From the NCBI GenBank assembly GCA_046348995.1, contig JAXMDB010000007.1, positions 248,001 through 312,000 of the forward strand: a stretch of 64,000 bases of DNA. The letters run 5' to 3'. How positions within the stretch are numbered: the stretch's first letter is position 1; the number at the start of each line of letters is the position of its first letter. Made by a program: the position numbers and the translations under genes. Under the pieces are notes generated by a model. It searched no databases. It was not told where the DNA came from and was given only the letters and a program-made list of their open reading frames with translations. Shown piece by piece: positions 7,877 through 16,989 of this stretch. Origin of the DNA: JANNSX01 sp046348995 (GTDB lineage Bacteria > Pseudomonadota > Alphaproteobacteria > Rhizobiales > Hyphomicrobiaceae).

Positions 7877-9028
7877 CTAGGCCCGGCGTGCGATCCGGGC
7901 GGCGATCATCGACACGACGGCCGCGATCATCATGCCGGCCGCGGCGCCCCAAGGGAGCAACGCCAGAGAGCCGCCCGCGATCAATCCGCCGCCGATGGCC
8001 GAGCCGACGGCTTGCCCCGAATAGGTGCAGGACGTGTTGAGCGCGATGGAGGCCGAGGCGAAGGCCGGGATGAGGCGGACGAGCCGCGCCTGTTGAACGG
8101 AATTCACCGAGAAGCTTCCCGCGCCCCAGAGGAGAACACCCAAGAGCAGCACCGGCAAATGCCCCGCGGCGAGCCCGACCAGGGCAAGTCCGAGAGACAT
8201 CGACAGTAGGCCGACAAGCACCGTCGACGGCTCCCCGAGCCGCCCGACGATCCGCGACGCAAGCACATTCCCTCCGACGCCCCAGACGCCCTGCCAGGCG
8301 AGAAATCCCGCGATCATGCCGGGCGTTGCGCCGACGGCGCTCGCCAGGAACGGCTTCAGATAGCCGAACAGGATGAACTGGGACGCCGAGTTGACCGCGG
8401 TTGCCAGCAGCACGAGGCAGAACACCGGATTGGAGAGCGCCTGCCCCCAGCTCGCGAGCGACAGCGGCACGACGCGGATACCTCTCGGGATCGTGACCCG
8501 GATACAGACGAGCACGATCGCCGCGAGCACGCCCTCGAGTGCGAAGGCCGTCCGCCAGCCCCAATGATCGCCGATCAGGCTCGCCATCGGCATACCGGCG
8601 ACCATCGCCATCGACCAGCCGAGGAACACGAAGCTGATCGCACTGCTGCGCTGCTCGGCGGGCAGCAGCGCGCTGATGGTCGCGGCGGCCTGCGGCGTGA
8701 CGATCCCCGCCGCGATGATCATGAGCGCGCGCGTGATGAGCAGCACCGTAAAGCTCGGCGCGGAGGCCGAGATCGCATGTCCGGCGACGTAGAGCGCTAG
8801 TCCGAAGATCAGCAGCGCCCGGCGATCGATGCGGCTCGTAAAGGCGGCAGCGAACGGCGCACCGACGGCGATCACTGCACCACCGACCGTCATGAGCAAC
8901 CCGGCCGTCGGAATGGAGACGCCGAGCTCGCGCGCGAGTTGGTCGAGCAAACCAACCGGCAGCAGCACGCCCGTGCCGATGACGAAGTTTGCCGCGAGCA
9001 ACACCCAGAGCGCCGCCCGCTCGTTCAT
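7877..9028 (-). CDS. MFS transporter
   Basis: A 383-residue inner-membrane protein with about twelve hydrophobic helices and the major-facilitator layout. A loop after helix 2 contains TSRIDRRALLIFG, and a GAPFAAAF-type helix 2 is present. It resembles sugar-efflux or drug-exporter (AraJ/Cmr-like) members. ATG 9028 lies 17 bases after the stop of the DppB-type permease, so it is in the same transcript, between permease and binding-protein genes. An exporter inside an import operon may extrude a breakdown product or an analogue of the imported compound; this is inference. Confidence 0.85.
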   Translation of the reverse strand: MNERAALWVLLAANFVIGTGVLLPVGLLDQLARELGVSIPTAGLLMTVGGAVIAVGAPFAAAFTSRIDRRALLIFGLALYVAGHAISASAPSFTVLLITRALMIIAAGIVTPQAAATISALLPAEQRSSAISFVFLGWSMAMVAGMPMASLIGDHWGWRTAFALEGVLAAIVLVCIRVTIPRGIRVVPLSLASWGQALSNPVFCLVLLATAVNSASQFILFGYLKPFLASAVGATPGMIAGFLAWQGVWGVGGNVLASRIVGRLGEPSTVLVGLLSMSLGLALVGLAAGHLPVLLLGVLLWGAGSFSVNSVQQARLVRLIPAFASASIALNTSCTYSGQAVGSAIGGGLIAGGSLALLPWGAAAGMMIAAVVSMIAARIARRA

Positions 9029-9045
9029 GCCGACGGGCGCCGCAC

Positions 9046-9966
9046 TCACCTGAGCCGGATCCGCGGATCGACGAGGGGCGTCACGAGATCGGCGATGAGG
9101 TTGCCGAGAATGATGAAGGCGGCTGCCGTCACCGTCACGCCCATGATGATTGGAATGTCGAGCGTCTGGATCGCCTGCCACATGAGTTGCCCGATGCCGG
9201 GCCACCCGAACACGCTCTCGACCACCACCGCGCCCGACATGAAGATGCCGACGTCGAGGCCGACCATGGCGACGATCGGCAGGATCGCGTTCTTGAGCGC
9301 GTGCTTGAGGATCACGCGTCCTTCCGGAACGCCCTTGGCGCGCGCGGTCCTGATGTAGTCCTGCCGGAGCACGTCGACCATCGAGGAGCGCATCATGCGG
9401 CTGTACCAGCCGCCGCCCGCAAGCCCAAGCGTCAGTGACGGCAGGATCAGATGCGCGAAGGTGCCGTAGCCGCCGAGCGGCAACCAGCCGAGGTTGTAGG
9501 CGAAGATGTAGAGCAGCGACAGGCCGACGACGAATTGCGGTGCGGAGACGCCGACGAAGGAGAGCGTCATCGCGGTCTTGTCCGCGCGCGTGCCGCGACG
9601 GGAGGCAGCCCAGATGCCGGCGGGGAGGCCAATCATCAGCTCGGCCACGATCGCGCCGAGCATCAGCAGCAGCGTCGCCGGCAACCGCGACCAGATGAGC
9701 TCGCCGACATCGGTCTTGCGCGCGAACGATCGTCCGAAATCGCCCTGCGCGAGCCGCGCCACATATTGCCCGTACTGCACCACGAGCGGCTGATCTAGGC
9801 CGAGCTGCTCGCGGATGATCTGGCGCGTTTCGGCCGTCGAGTTGCGACCGGCGATCATGGCGACCGGATCTGCCGGAATGAGAAAGGTCAGACAGAAGGT
9901 GACGAGCGTCACGCCGAGCAGGATGAACAGCGAGGTGACGAGGCGCTTGGCGAGATATCTCAGCAT
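9046..9966 (-). CDS. Peptide/nickel-type ABC transporter permease (DppB type)
   Basis: A 306-residue inner-membrane permease. The N-terminus MLRYLAKRLVTSLFILLGVTLV and the following PADPV segment are hallmarks of the DppB/OppB/NikB group. The periplasmic loop with LGLDQPLVVQY follows, and the cytoplasmic EAA-like loop has RTARAKG near residue 205. About six membrane helices are seen. It overlaps the DppC-type gene by one base (TGATG), so the two permeases are co-translated. Confidence 0.93.
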   Translation of the reverse strand: MLRYLAKRLVTSLFILLGVTLVTFCLTFLIPADPVAMIAGRNSTAETRQIIREQLGLDQPLVVQYGQYVARLAQGDFGRSFARKTDVGELIWSRLPATLLLMLGAIVAELMIGLPAGIWAASRRGTRADKTAMTLSFVGVSAPQFVVGLSLLYIFAYNLGWLPLGGYGTFAHLILPSLTLGLAGGGWYSRMMRSSMVDVLRQDYIRTARAKGVPEGRVILKHALKNAILPIVAMVGLDVGIFMSGAVVVESVFGWPGIGQLMWQAIQTLDIPIIMGVTVTAAAFIILGNLIADLVTPLVDPRIRLR

Positions 9967-10817
9967 CAGCGCCGCCCCCGCTGCGTCGGGTCGAGCGCGT
10001 CGCGCAGGCCGTCACCGACGAGGTTGAAGGCGAGTGCGGTGATGAGGATCGCAGCACCAGGAATGAACACGAGCCAGGGCGCGGTCAGATAGTAGCTCTG
10101 GCTGTCGAAAATCATCTTGCCCCAGGAGGGCATCGGCGGCTGCACACCGACGCCGAGGAACGAGAGCGTCGCCTCGAACAGCACGGTGGTGGCGATGCCG
10201 AGCGTGCCATAGACGAGCACCGTCGGCACAAGATGCGGCAACAGGTGACGGGTGAGGATGCGCAGAGGACTGGCGCCCAAAGCCCGCGCCGCCTCGATGA
10301 AATCCCGCTCGGCGAGCGCCAGCGTCTCGGTGTAGACGACGCGCGCGATCTGCACCCAGCTGACCAACGCGATCACGAGCGCCACGATGAAGAGCGAGGG
10401 CTTCAAGATCGCCGCGAGCGCGATGCCGAGCAGCAGCGCCGGGAAGGCCATCATGAGATCGGTAAAGCGCATGATGGCGGCGCCGACGCGGCCCTTGACG
10501 TAGCCCGCCGTCACGCCGAGCAGCGTGCCGATCAGCACGGCGACGCCGTTGGCGAGCACGCCGATCAGAAGGGAGACGCCGCCGCCGTAGAGCACGCGCG
10601 CGAGCTGGTCGCGGCCGAGCCGGTCGGTGCCGAAGAGGAATCGCGCCGACGGCGGCAAAGGCTGGCCGTCGTCGGTCAGCCCATCCAGGAACTGCTGGTT
10701 TGGGTCATAGGGCGCGAGGATGGGCGCGAGCAGCGCCGCCAGCACGACAGCCACGATTACGGCCAGCCCGAAGACCGCCGCCTTGTCTTTCCGGAACGCG
10801 CGCCAGAGATCGGACAT
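9966..10817 (-). CDS. Peptide/nickel-type ABC transporter permease (DppC type)
   Basis: A 283-residue inner-membrane permease and first gene of the minus-strand peptide-type operon. It has the DppC family N-terminal helix followed by LAPYDPNQQF, the typical SARFLFGTDRLGRDQLARVLYG stretch (by parts) near residue 60 and an EAA loop EAARALGAS near residue 185. About six helices are predicted by eye. ATG 10817 follows the divergent spacer shared with the bicupin gene, so the operon promoter probably lies in 10818-10956, although no clear -35/-10 pair stands out. Confidence 0.93.
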   Translation of the reverse strand: MSDLWRAFRKDKAAVFGLAVIVAVVLAALLAPILAPYDPNQQFLDGLTDDGQPLPPSARFLFGTDRLGRDQLARVLYGGGVSLLIGVLANGVAVLIGTLLGVTAGYVKGRVGAAIMRFTDLMMAFPALLLGIALAAILKPSLFIVALVIALVSWVQIARVVYTETLALAERDFIEAARALGASPLRILTRHLLPHLVPTVLVYGTLGIATTVLFEATLSFLGVGVQPPMPSWGKMIFDSQSYYLTAPWLVFIPGAAILITALAFNLVGDGLRDALDPTQRGRR

Positions 10818-10956
10818 GGATCAGAGGAGTGCGGAGGGGGCGGGGCGTTGTCAAGGTGGCCACACATATCTCCCATGCGGGCGGTTTCGTAGTCACGGTG
10901 GGCGTGGGTCGATAGCGTGCCCAGGAACCCGTTTTTCGTCAGGAAAGGGCATACCC

Positions 10957-11757
10957 ATGTTGATCCGCTCGATGCGTGAGGTCGAGGCTGCCGGCAAGCT
11001 GATTGTCATCAACCATGGCGAGGCGAGCGCCTGCCGCGTGCTGCTCAAGGCCGACGGCGCGGGCTTCAGCGTCTCGGAAGCGCGCATGAAGACGGGGTCG
11101 GTTGCCAACCTCTGGTACAAGAACCACTGGGAGGCGAACTATGTCCGCTCCGGCACGGCGACGCTCGAGGATATCGTCGGCGGGCGGCAGTGGACGCTCA
11201 AGACCGGCGATCTCTACCTCGTCGGCCCCACCGACAAGCACCGGATGACCGCGCTTTCGCAAGAGGTCTTCCGCGTCGTCAGCGTGTTCAACCCGCCGAT
11301 CGCCGGCAACGAGACGCACGACGCCGACAATTCCTATGCGGCATCCGGGCCCGTTCCGCCCCGCAAAGATCCGATGCTCGTGCGCACGCCAGCCGACGTA
11401 AAGGCGGCGGGCCACACATCGGAGTTCGCGGCCAAGACCGGACGCATCGCCCACATCATCACGAAGGCGGACGGCGTCGGCTTCTCCTATTCCGACGTTC
11501 ACCTGGCGCGTGGCCACCGCTCGGACCACACGCACAAGCACCATACGATGGCGTCGCTCGTGCTCGAAGGAAACCTTGAGGTGACCGACAAGGACGGCAA
11601 GACTCACACGCTGTCGGATGGCGATCTCTATTGCGTCGGGCCCGGCGAAACCCACAGCCTCCACGCGATCGGCGACACGCACATGATCAGCGTGTTCAAT
11701 CCGCCGCTGGTCGGGACGGAGAGGCTGGACGCGACGGGCGGGTATCCAATCTCCTGA
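10957..11757 (+). CDS. Tandem ectoine-synthase-like double cupin
   Basis: A 266-residue protein made of two EctC-like cupin halves (about residues 1-130 and 140-266). Each ends in the EctC-family strand VFNPP..G. Half one keeps the residues known as iron ligands in EctC: E59 in YKNHWEANY, Y87 in GDLYLVG and H95. Half two keeps Y225 and H233 but has Met198 where the Glu should be, and carries a His-rich HTHKHH (191-196) instead. EctC closes N-gamma-acetyl-diaminobutyrate to ectoine, but no ectA or ectB is nearby and real EctC is single-domain, so ectoine synthesis is unlikely. ATG 10957 follows an AGGAAAGGG site. The gene runs alone on the plus strand. Confidence 0.8.
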   Translation: MLIRSMREVEAAGKLIVINHGEASACRVLLKADGAGFSVSEARMKTGSVANLWYKNHWEANYVRSGTATLEDIVGGRQWTLKTGDLYLVGPTDKHRMTALSQEVFRVVSVFNPPIAGNETHDADNSYAASGPVPPRKDPMLVRTPADVKAAGHTSEFAAKTGRIAHIITKADGVGFSYSDVHLARGHRSDHTHKHHTMASLVLEGNLEVTDKDGKTHTLSDGDLYCVGPGETHSLHAIGDTHMISVFNPPLVGTERLDATGGYPIS

Positions 11758-11886
11758 GCTCAGCTGACGAGACCTTGACCGCTGCCTGGCTCTCTGGGGC
11801 CGGACTCCCTGCAAATCCGTCTTGTCCGGCAAAGCATGGACCGACATACTCTGCGCTCTGATTGAATCTCCTATGGGAAGACGTAC

Positions 11887-12291
11887 ATGCGCGCTTCGGG
11901 ACACGGCGGCGGTCTCAGCCGCATGGCGTTGCCATTCGGCGTGCTCGTCATCGCGGCGAGTGCCTGGTCGTCGTTCCATACGGCTGAGCGGCCCGTGTAT
12001 CCGGGCAAAGTCATTGCAATCGTCGAGTATCGGAATGACGCGTCTTTCGCTCCACGGGTCCAATTCGCTTTGCCGGACGGGACGGTCAAGGAGTTCGTCG
12101 ACCGCAATCGCTCGTATCCATCCGCTTACGCCGTCGGTGACTCCGTCGAGGTGACGTTCGAGCCTGTGATACCGGACAGCGCGCAGATCAAGAGTGTGTG
12201 GAGCCCAAAGACGACGCCGTTGATCGGCTATGCGGTCGGCGGGCTTCTCATGGCCGTCGGTCTCGGACGGATTTTCCTGAGCAGGAGATAG
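11887..12291 (+). CDS. DUF3592 domain membrane protein
   Basis: A 134-residue protein with a hydrophobic N-terminal segment (about 14-30), a periplasmic or external beta-rich middle and a second membrane helix near 108-130. The middle carries the DUF3592 signature elements YRNDASFAPRVQF, a Gly-rich turn, YAVGDSVEVTFEP and the closing SVWSP. The function of the family is unknown. GGAAGA precedes ATG 11887, and an internal ATG at 11923 is the alternative. No partner gene is apparent. Confidence 0.75.
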   Translation: MRASGHGGGLSRMALPFGVLVIAASAWSSFHTAERPVYPGKVIAIVEYRNDASFAPRVQFALPDGTVKEFVDRNRSYPSAYAVGDSVEVTFEPVIPDSAQIKSVWSPKTTPLIGYAVGGLLMAVGLGRIFLSRR

Positions 12292-12316
12292 CCGGCCCGT
12301 CAGGCCCTCAGAAGCC

Positions 12317-13333
12317 CTACCCCTTCCGCCCCGCGAACAGCGCCACCAATCCCGCGCCGACGATGAGCGCCGCACCCGCAATCGTCGCGGCGCCCGGGAT
12401 CTCCTGCCAGAGCAGGAAGCCCCAGATCGGCGCCCAGACGAGGGCGGTGTACTCGAAGCTCGCGACGAGATTGGCGTCAGCCTCGCGATAGGCATAGGTC
12501 AAGCCGGCGATGCCGCCGAAGGCCATCACGCCACAACCGACCATGATGGACATGTCGTAGGCCGACGGCATGACCCATTCCCGGGTCAGAAAGGCGATAC
12601 TCGGATGGGTCGCCTCGCCGAGCCCCCAGAAAGTCTGCACCAGGCCGATGCCGATCGCCGCGCCGAGAAAAAACAACGTGTTGAAGAACGCCATGACGGA
12701 GGCCGGCGTTGTCGCGCTGATGCCGCGCGTGATGATCATGCCGACGCTGTAGAGCAGCGCGCAGAGCAGGATGAGCAACCCCGCTGGCTCGAACAGTCCG
12801 GAGCCCGGCCTCAGCATGACGATGACGCCGGCGAAGCCGACGATCACGGCGAGCCAGGAGAGCCAGCCGATCCGCTCGCCGAGGAACGGGCCCGACAGGG
12901 CGACGATGATGAGCGGTACGCTCATGTAGAGCGCCACCGCATCGGTGAACGGCATCGCGGCGAAGGCCAGATAATAGGAGAGATAGCCGATCAGCAGCAC
13001 GACGGCGCGCGCCAGGATGAGCCCCATGCGGGGCGGCGCCAGCGCATGCAGCCCGGGATCGAAATGGACGAGCAGCAGAAACAGCGGCAGGGCCGTGCCA
13101 CTGCGGATCGTCAGCACCTCGGCGAGCGGGTAGGCGCCGCTCACCCATTTGACGCCGACGTCATGCAGCGAGAAGAAGAACACGCCGAGGCAGAGATAGA
13201 GAATGCCGTAGAGCGGCCGCTGCGGGCGCGCAGGAGCCTGTGCTTGGCGCATCGGCTGCCGATCGCGGGCTGCCGGCTGGGCCTGCGAACGCCGTCGGGA
13301 CAGAGAGTCGGACATGGCAGCGGTCGCGGTCAT
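12317..13333 (-). CDS. EamA/DMT-family transporter
   Basis: A 338-residue inner-membrane protein with about ten hydrophobic helices in two EamA repeats, preceded by a 45-residue hydrophilic, Arg/Gln/Pro-rich N-terminus. The first repeat begins at GILYLCLGVFFFSLHDV. ATG 13333 overlaps the stop of the livM-type permease by four bases (ATGA), so it is translated as the last gene of the Liv operon. A later ATG at 13315 is possible. DMT proteins move amino acids, purines or other metabolites; the operon context suggests a companion of the imported amino-acid-like substrate. Confidence 0.85.
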   Translation of the reverse strand: MTATAAMSDSLSRRRSQAQPAARDRQPMRQAQAPARPQRPLYGILYLCLGVFFFSLHDVGVKWVSGAYPLAEVLTIRSGTALPLFLLLVHFDPGLHALAPPRMGLILARAVVLLIGYLSYYLAFAAMPFTDAVALYMSVPLIIVALSGPFLGERIGWLSWLAVIVGFAGVIVMLRPGSGLFEPAGLLILLCALLYSVGMIITRGISATTPASVMAFFNTLFFLGAAIGIGLVQTFWGLGEATHPSIAFLTREWVMPSAYDMSIMVGCGVMAFGGIAGLTYAYREADANLVASFEYTALVWAPIWGFLLWQEIPGAATIAGAALIVGAGLVALFAGRKG

Positions 13334-14325
13334 CGTGGTGACAGCGACTCTGCCCCGGGTTGCGCCCCGGCGCCATTCTCTTTCTCGATACGCATAGCTG
13401 GCGAGCGCTCGGGCACCAAACCGGACCGGTAGCGTTGCAGCACGACTTGCAGTAGCAGCCCGACCAGCAGCATGCGCAGGTAGGAGGAGCGCGTCGACCA
13501 TTCGGGGGGCAGCCGGTTGGTCACGATCTCGGTCATCGACCAGATTGCCCAGATGCCGAGCGCACCGGCGATGGCACCGCGATTGTTGCCGCTGCCACCC
13601 GCCATCAGCATCACCCAGACGAGAAAGGTGATGACGAGCGGCTCGGTGGCGGAAGGCGACAGAAACCTGAACTGCGCCGCCGTCAGTCCTCCAGCGACGC
13701 CCATGATCGCCGCGCCGATGACGAAGGTCTGGAGGCGGAACCAGTCGACGTCCTTGCCCGCGGCGCGGGCCGAGTCCTCGTTGTCGCGGATCGCTCGGAG
13801 CGCCCGGCCCCATGGACTGTCATAGAGCCGCTCGGTGAAGACGTAGACGCCGAGCACGATGACCCAGACGGTCCCGAGCAGCACGAAATCGCTGTCCCTG
13901 CCGGAGACGAGCCAATCGAGCGGACGCGGGATTTTCGAGATGCCGAGGCTGCCGTTCGTCAGCCACTGCTCGTTGACGATGATGAGGCGGAGCGTCTCGG
14001 CGATGCCGATGGACGCCATCGCGAGGTAGTCGCTCTTCAGGCGGATGCAGATCTTAGCCACGAGATAGCCGGTGAAGCCCGAGACGAGCGCGGCCCCCAG
14101 GAGCCCGACCGGGATCGGCATATCGAAGCCGCCGACGTGATCCGGTGCATCGGGTGCCGTCAGGATTGCGGAGGCATAGGCGCCGACCGCGAAGAACCCG
14201 GCGATGCCGGCATTGAACAGCCCGCCCATGCCCCATTGCACGTTGAGCGCGAGGCACAGGATCGCATAGATGCCGCCGGCAATCAGGAAGCCGACGAGGT
14301 AGAACAGCAGCCCTGTCCATTCCAT
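13330..14325 (-). CDS. Branched-chain amino acid-type ABC transporter permease (LivM family)
   Basis: A 331-residue inner-membrane permease with about eight to ten helices. LivM-family features are NVQWGMGGLFNAGIAGFFAVGAYASA (by parts) in helices 2-3, the cytoplasmic SPWGRALRAIRDNEDSARAAGKD segment near residue 190 and VTNRLPPEW near the C-terminus. It is separated from the LivH partner by a dehydrogenase-like gene, which is unusual. The Liv family carries branched-chain amino acids but also many aromatic acids, amides and urea, so the substrate is open. Confidence 0.92.
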   Translation of the reverse strand: MEWTGLLFYLVGFLIAGGIYAILCLALNVQWGMGGLFNAGIAGFFAVGAYASAILTAPDAPDHVGGFDMPIPVGLLGAALVSGFTGYLVAKICIRLKSDYLAMASIGIAETLRLIIVNEQWLTNGSLGISKIPRPLDWLVSGRDSDFVLLGTVWVIVLGVYVFTERLYDSPWGRALRAIRDNEDSARAAGKDVDWFRLQTFVIGAAIMGVAGGLTAAQFRFLSPSATEPLVITFLVWVMLMAGGSGNNRGAIAGALGIWAIWSMTEIVTNRLPPEWSTRSSYLRMLLVGLLLQVVLQRYRSGLVPERSPAMRIEKENGAGAQPGAESLSPR

Positions 14326-14364
14326 CAGCGCTTCCCCTTCGTGTCGGCCGGCATCCGCATCGCC

Positions 14365-15366
14365 TCAAGCGCCGCCGCGAAAGCGCGCAGGCCCTAAGTC
14401 CGCGGCCGACTTGAGGCCAGGCGAGGCTGCCAGTACATCGGGAATGCGGTTGGCCATCTGCGCGACGGTCGCAAGGCCCGCGTCATAGCCTGTGAGCCGG
14501 CATTTGAGCGGTGAAGGCCCTTCGATCTCCCACTCGACGTAGTCGTCCTCGCCGTCTTGCGCGAGACGAAGGTCGTTGATCGCAATCGCCTCGACGCCGC
14601 CCTTCGCAACGATCTTGGTGAGCGTGCGCGAGCCCAACGTCTTACCCGCCGGAATGTCGAACGCGCCGCGGCGGAACGGCGTCTCGGCGAAGACCGGCTC
14701 GATCGTGGATGTGACGCTCTCGACCGAGAGCCCCATGGTTTCGACGCCCTGATGGATCAACACCTGATAGGGCGTGATGCCACCGTAGCGGCTCATCGCG
14801 GTCCGGAACTCGTCCGCGCTCAAGCCGGCGCCGCCGAGTTGCGCCGCGCCCGGACCGTGCGGCGCGATGTCGACGAGGCTGCGGTTGGTCACGCGTGTCA
14901 TGCGATTTGCGGACGCCGACAGCACCGTCGGCAACCACATCCGGAAGGAATCCTGGAAGCCCGTGCCGTAGAAGACGGCGCCGTGGCGACGCGCGACGGT
15001 GTCGAGCTCGAGCGCAAGCTCCTGCGACACGACCTTGGGATACGACGCCTGGAGGCCGCAGGAGATGACGCTGATGCCGCGCCGGAGCAGATCCCGATAG
15101 ACTGGCATGTTCTCGGCAAGCCCGTCGCTCACCGAGAAAAGCGCCATGTCGACCGGCCCGTCGGCCAGGGCCTCGTCGAGGCTCGCCCGCACGATCGGGT
15201 CAGGGGCAAGCGCGCAACCAGCGAGCTCCGAAAGCTTGCGCCCGATCTTGGCGCCGGGGCGGTTGACGGCCGCTCTGACGGGATAGCCGCGGTCGCCGCA
15301 GATCCGGGTCACGCCACATCCGACGACGCCGACGGCATAGATGAGAATACCTTTCGGCTTTCTCAT
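14365..15366 (-). CDS. NAD(P)-binding dihydrodipicolinate-reductase-like dehydrogenase
   Basis: A 333-residue cytoplasmic protein with an N-terminal Rossmann region (IYAVGVVGCGVTRIC, residues 6-20) and a C-terminal domain resembling dihydrodipicolinate reductase and the 2,4-diaminopentanoate dehydrogenase (Ord) group. Landmarks are VISCGLQASYP near residue 105 and ATVAQMANRIPDV near the end. ATG 15366 follows a GAGGGAG ribosome site. It lies between livH and livM on the same strand, so it is expressed with the importer and probably oxidises or reduces the imported amino-acid-like compound. Substrate unknown. Confidence 0.75.
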   Translation of the reverse strand: MRKPKGILIYAVGVVGCGVTRICGDRGYPVRAAVNRPGAKIGRKLSELAGCALAPDPIVRASLDEALADGPVDMALFSVSDGLAENMPVYRDLLRRGISVISCGLQASYPKVVSQELALELDTVARRHGAVFYGTGFQDSFRMWLPTVLSASANRMTRVTNRSLVDIAPHGPGAAQLGGAGLSADEFRTAMSRYGGITPYQVLIHQGVETMGLSVESVTSTIEPVFAETPFRRGAFDIPAGKTLGSRTLTKIVAKGGVEAIAINDLRLAQDGEDDYVEWEIEGPSPLKCRLTGYDAGLATVAQMANRIPDVLAASPGLKSAADLGPARFRGGA

Positions 15367-15379
15367 GATGACCACTCCC

Positions 15380-16270
15380 TCACAGCACTCTCCCTTTGAA
15401 CAGACCTTGCGGCCTCACGATCAGCAGCACGACCATGATCATGAACGCGACGGCTGTCTTGTAGGACGGCGAGACGAGCGCGTCATCGCCGATCCAGTTG
15501 TAGGTCGAGAGCTCCTCGGCGAGGCCGATCAGCAGACCGCCGGCGAGCGCTCCCATCGGCTTGCCGATGCCTCCCAGAATGGTCGCAGCGAACATCGGCA
15601 GGATGAGATTCCAGCCCATGTTCGGATGGACGTCGGTGTCGAGGCCGGAGATCACGCCGGCGGTGGCTGCGAGACTCGCACCGATGATCCAGGTCCAGCG
15701 GATGACGCGCTTGGTATCGAGGCCCGCGACCGCCGCAAGCTCTGGCTCGTCGGCGACGGCGCGCATCGACCGGCCCAAGCGCGAGCGGCTGAGGAAGAGG
15801 TGCAGCGCCACCGCGATCACGGCCACGATGAGGATCGCCTCGGCATGCAGCAACGACAGGCGGATCGTGTCGAACAGCACCAGTGGCGGCGTGACGCCAC
15901 GGATGAAGACCTGATTGTCGGAGCCCCAGACCACCTGCGCGAGCGAGCGTATGATGAGCGCGACGCCGAAGGAGGAGATGACGGTGTAGATCGTCGGCGC
16001 CGATCTCAGCGGTTTGTAGCACCAGCGGTCGGCGGCGAGCACGGCGGCGACCGCAAGCGCGATGCCGGCGGGAAGTGCCAGCAGCGGATGCAGGCCCGTC
16101 ACCCACACGGCCGTCAGCGTGCCGTAGGCGCCGAGCGTCATGACATCGCCGTGTGCGAAATGCGAGAAACGCAAAATGCCGAAGATCATCGAGATGCCGA
16201 CGGCCCCCAGTGCATAGATGCTGCCGAGGGCGAGTGCCGGGACGAGGTAGAGGTTCACGAAGTCGATCAT
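15380..16270 (-). CDS. Branched-chain amino acid-type ABC transporter permease (LivH family)
   Basis: A 296-residue inner-membrane permease. The family opening LVPALALGSIYALGAVGISMIFGILRFSHFAHGDVMTLGAY is present (cited by parts), and the cytoplasmic loop SRLGRSMRAVADEPELAAVAGLD lies near residue 165. The C-terminus ends with IVRPQGLFKGRVL, a very typical LivH tail. ATG 16270 overlaps the livF stop by four bases. It partners the LivM-type permease downstream to form the membrane pore. Confidence 0.93.
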   Translation of the reverse strand: MIDFVNLYLVPALALGSIYALGAVGISMIFGILRFSHFAHGDVMTLGAYGTLTAVWVTGLHPLLALPAGIALAVAAVLAADRWCYKPLRSAPTIYTVISSFGVALIIRSLAQVVWGSDNQVFIRGVTPPLVLFDTIRLSLLHAEAILIVAVIAVALHLFLSRSRLGRSMRAVADEPELAAVAGLDTKRVIRWTWIIGASLAATAGVISGLDTDVHPNMGWNLILPMFAATILGGIGKPMGALAGGLLIGLAEELSTYNWIGDDALVSPSYKTAVAFMIMVVLLIVRPQGLFKGRVL

Positions 16271-16989
16271 GCGGCAGCGCTTCCGCCGAGAAAGCTACGG
16301 CGCACATTGTCGTTGGCGAGAAGCTCGGCTCCGGTACCGGAAACGAAGTTGCGGCCGTTGACCAGGACATGCCCCTGATCGGCGATACGCAGCGCCTGGC
16401 GCGCATTCTGCTCGACCATCAGCACGGTGACGCCCGCCGCCTTGATCTCGAGGATCAGATCGAAGATGCGCTCCAAATAGGCTGGCGACAGTCCGGCGGT
16501 CGGCTCGTCCAGCAGCAGCAGCTTCGGCTCGCTCATCAGAGCGCGCCCCATCGCTACCATCTGCCGCTGCCCCCCCGAGAGCTCGCCGGCCGGCTGGCGC
16601 AGCTTTCCCTTGAGATCGGGGAAGAGCTCGAGCACACGCGCCTCGGTGGCGGCGCGATCCCTCGGCCTTATCGCATAGGTGCCGATGTCGAGATTCTCGG
16701 CGACCGAGAGCGTCGGGAAGATGTTGCGGCTCTGCGGCACGGCGGCGATGCCCTGCGGCACCAGCGCCTCCGTCTGAACATGCGTGATGTCGCGGCCGTC
16801 GAAGGTGATGCTGCCGGCCGCGATGCGCGTCAGCGCGAACACGCTCTTGAGCAGCGTCGACTTGCCCGCCCCGTTCGGCCCGATGATGACGGCGATGGCG
16901 CCGGCCTCGACGTCGAGCGAGACGTTCTCGATGATCGGCGGGCCGCCGTAGCCTGCGGTCAAGCCGCGGATCGAGAGCAAGGCGCTCAT
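16267..16989 (-). CDS. Branched-chain amino acid-type ABC transporter ATP-binding protein (LivF family)
   Basis: A 240-residue ATPase. Walker A GPNGAGKST lies near residue 37, signature LSGGQRQMVAMGRAL near residue 135 and Walker B LLLLDEPTAGLSP near residue 158. The short LivF length and VPQSRNIFPTLSV segment separate it from LivG. ATG 16989 overlaps the livG stop by four bases and its own stop overlaps the livH start, so livG-livF-livH are tightly coupled. Confidence 0.94.
   Translation of the reverse strand: MSALLSIRGLTAGYGGPPIIENVSLDVEAGAIAVIIGPNGAGKSTLLKSVFALTRIAAGSITFDGRDITHVQTEALVPQGIAAVPQSRNIFPTLSVAENLDIGTYAIRPRDRAATEARVLELFPDLKGKLRQPAGELSGGQRQMVAMGRALMSEPKLLLLDEPTAGLSPAYLERIFDLILEIKAAGVTVLMVEQNARQALRIADQGHVLVNGRNFVSGTGAELLANDNVRRSFLGGSAAA

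Noticed and set aside
6206..8209. 667-codon plus-strand reading opposite the binding protein and MFS genes
   Set aside because: Arg/His/Asp-rich antisense shadow of well-supported minus-strand genes; no domain recognisable.
10957..11757. Calling the double cupin ectC
   Set aside because: Two fused halves, one lacking the key Glu, and no ectA/ectB nearby.
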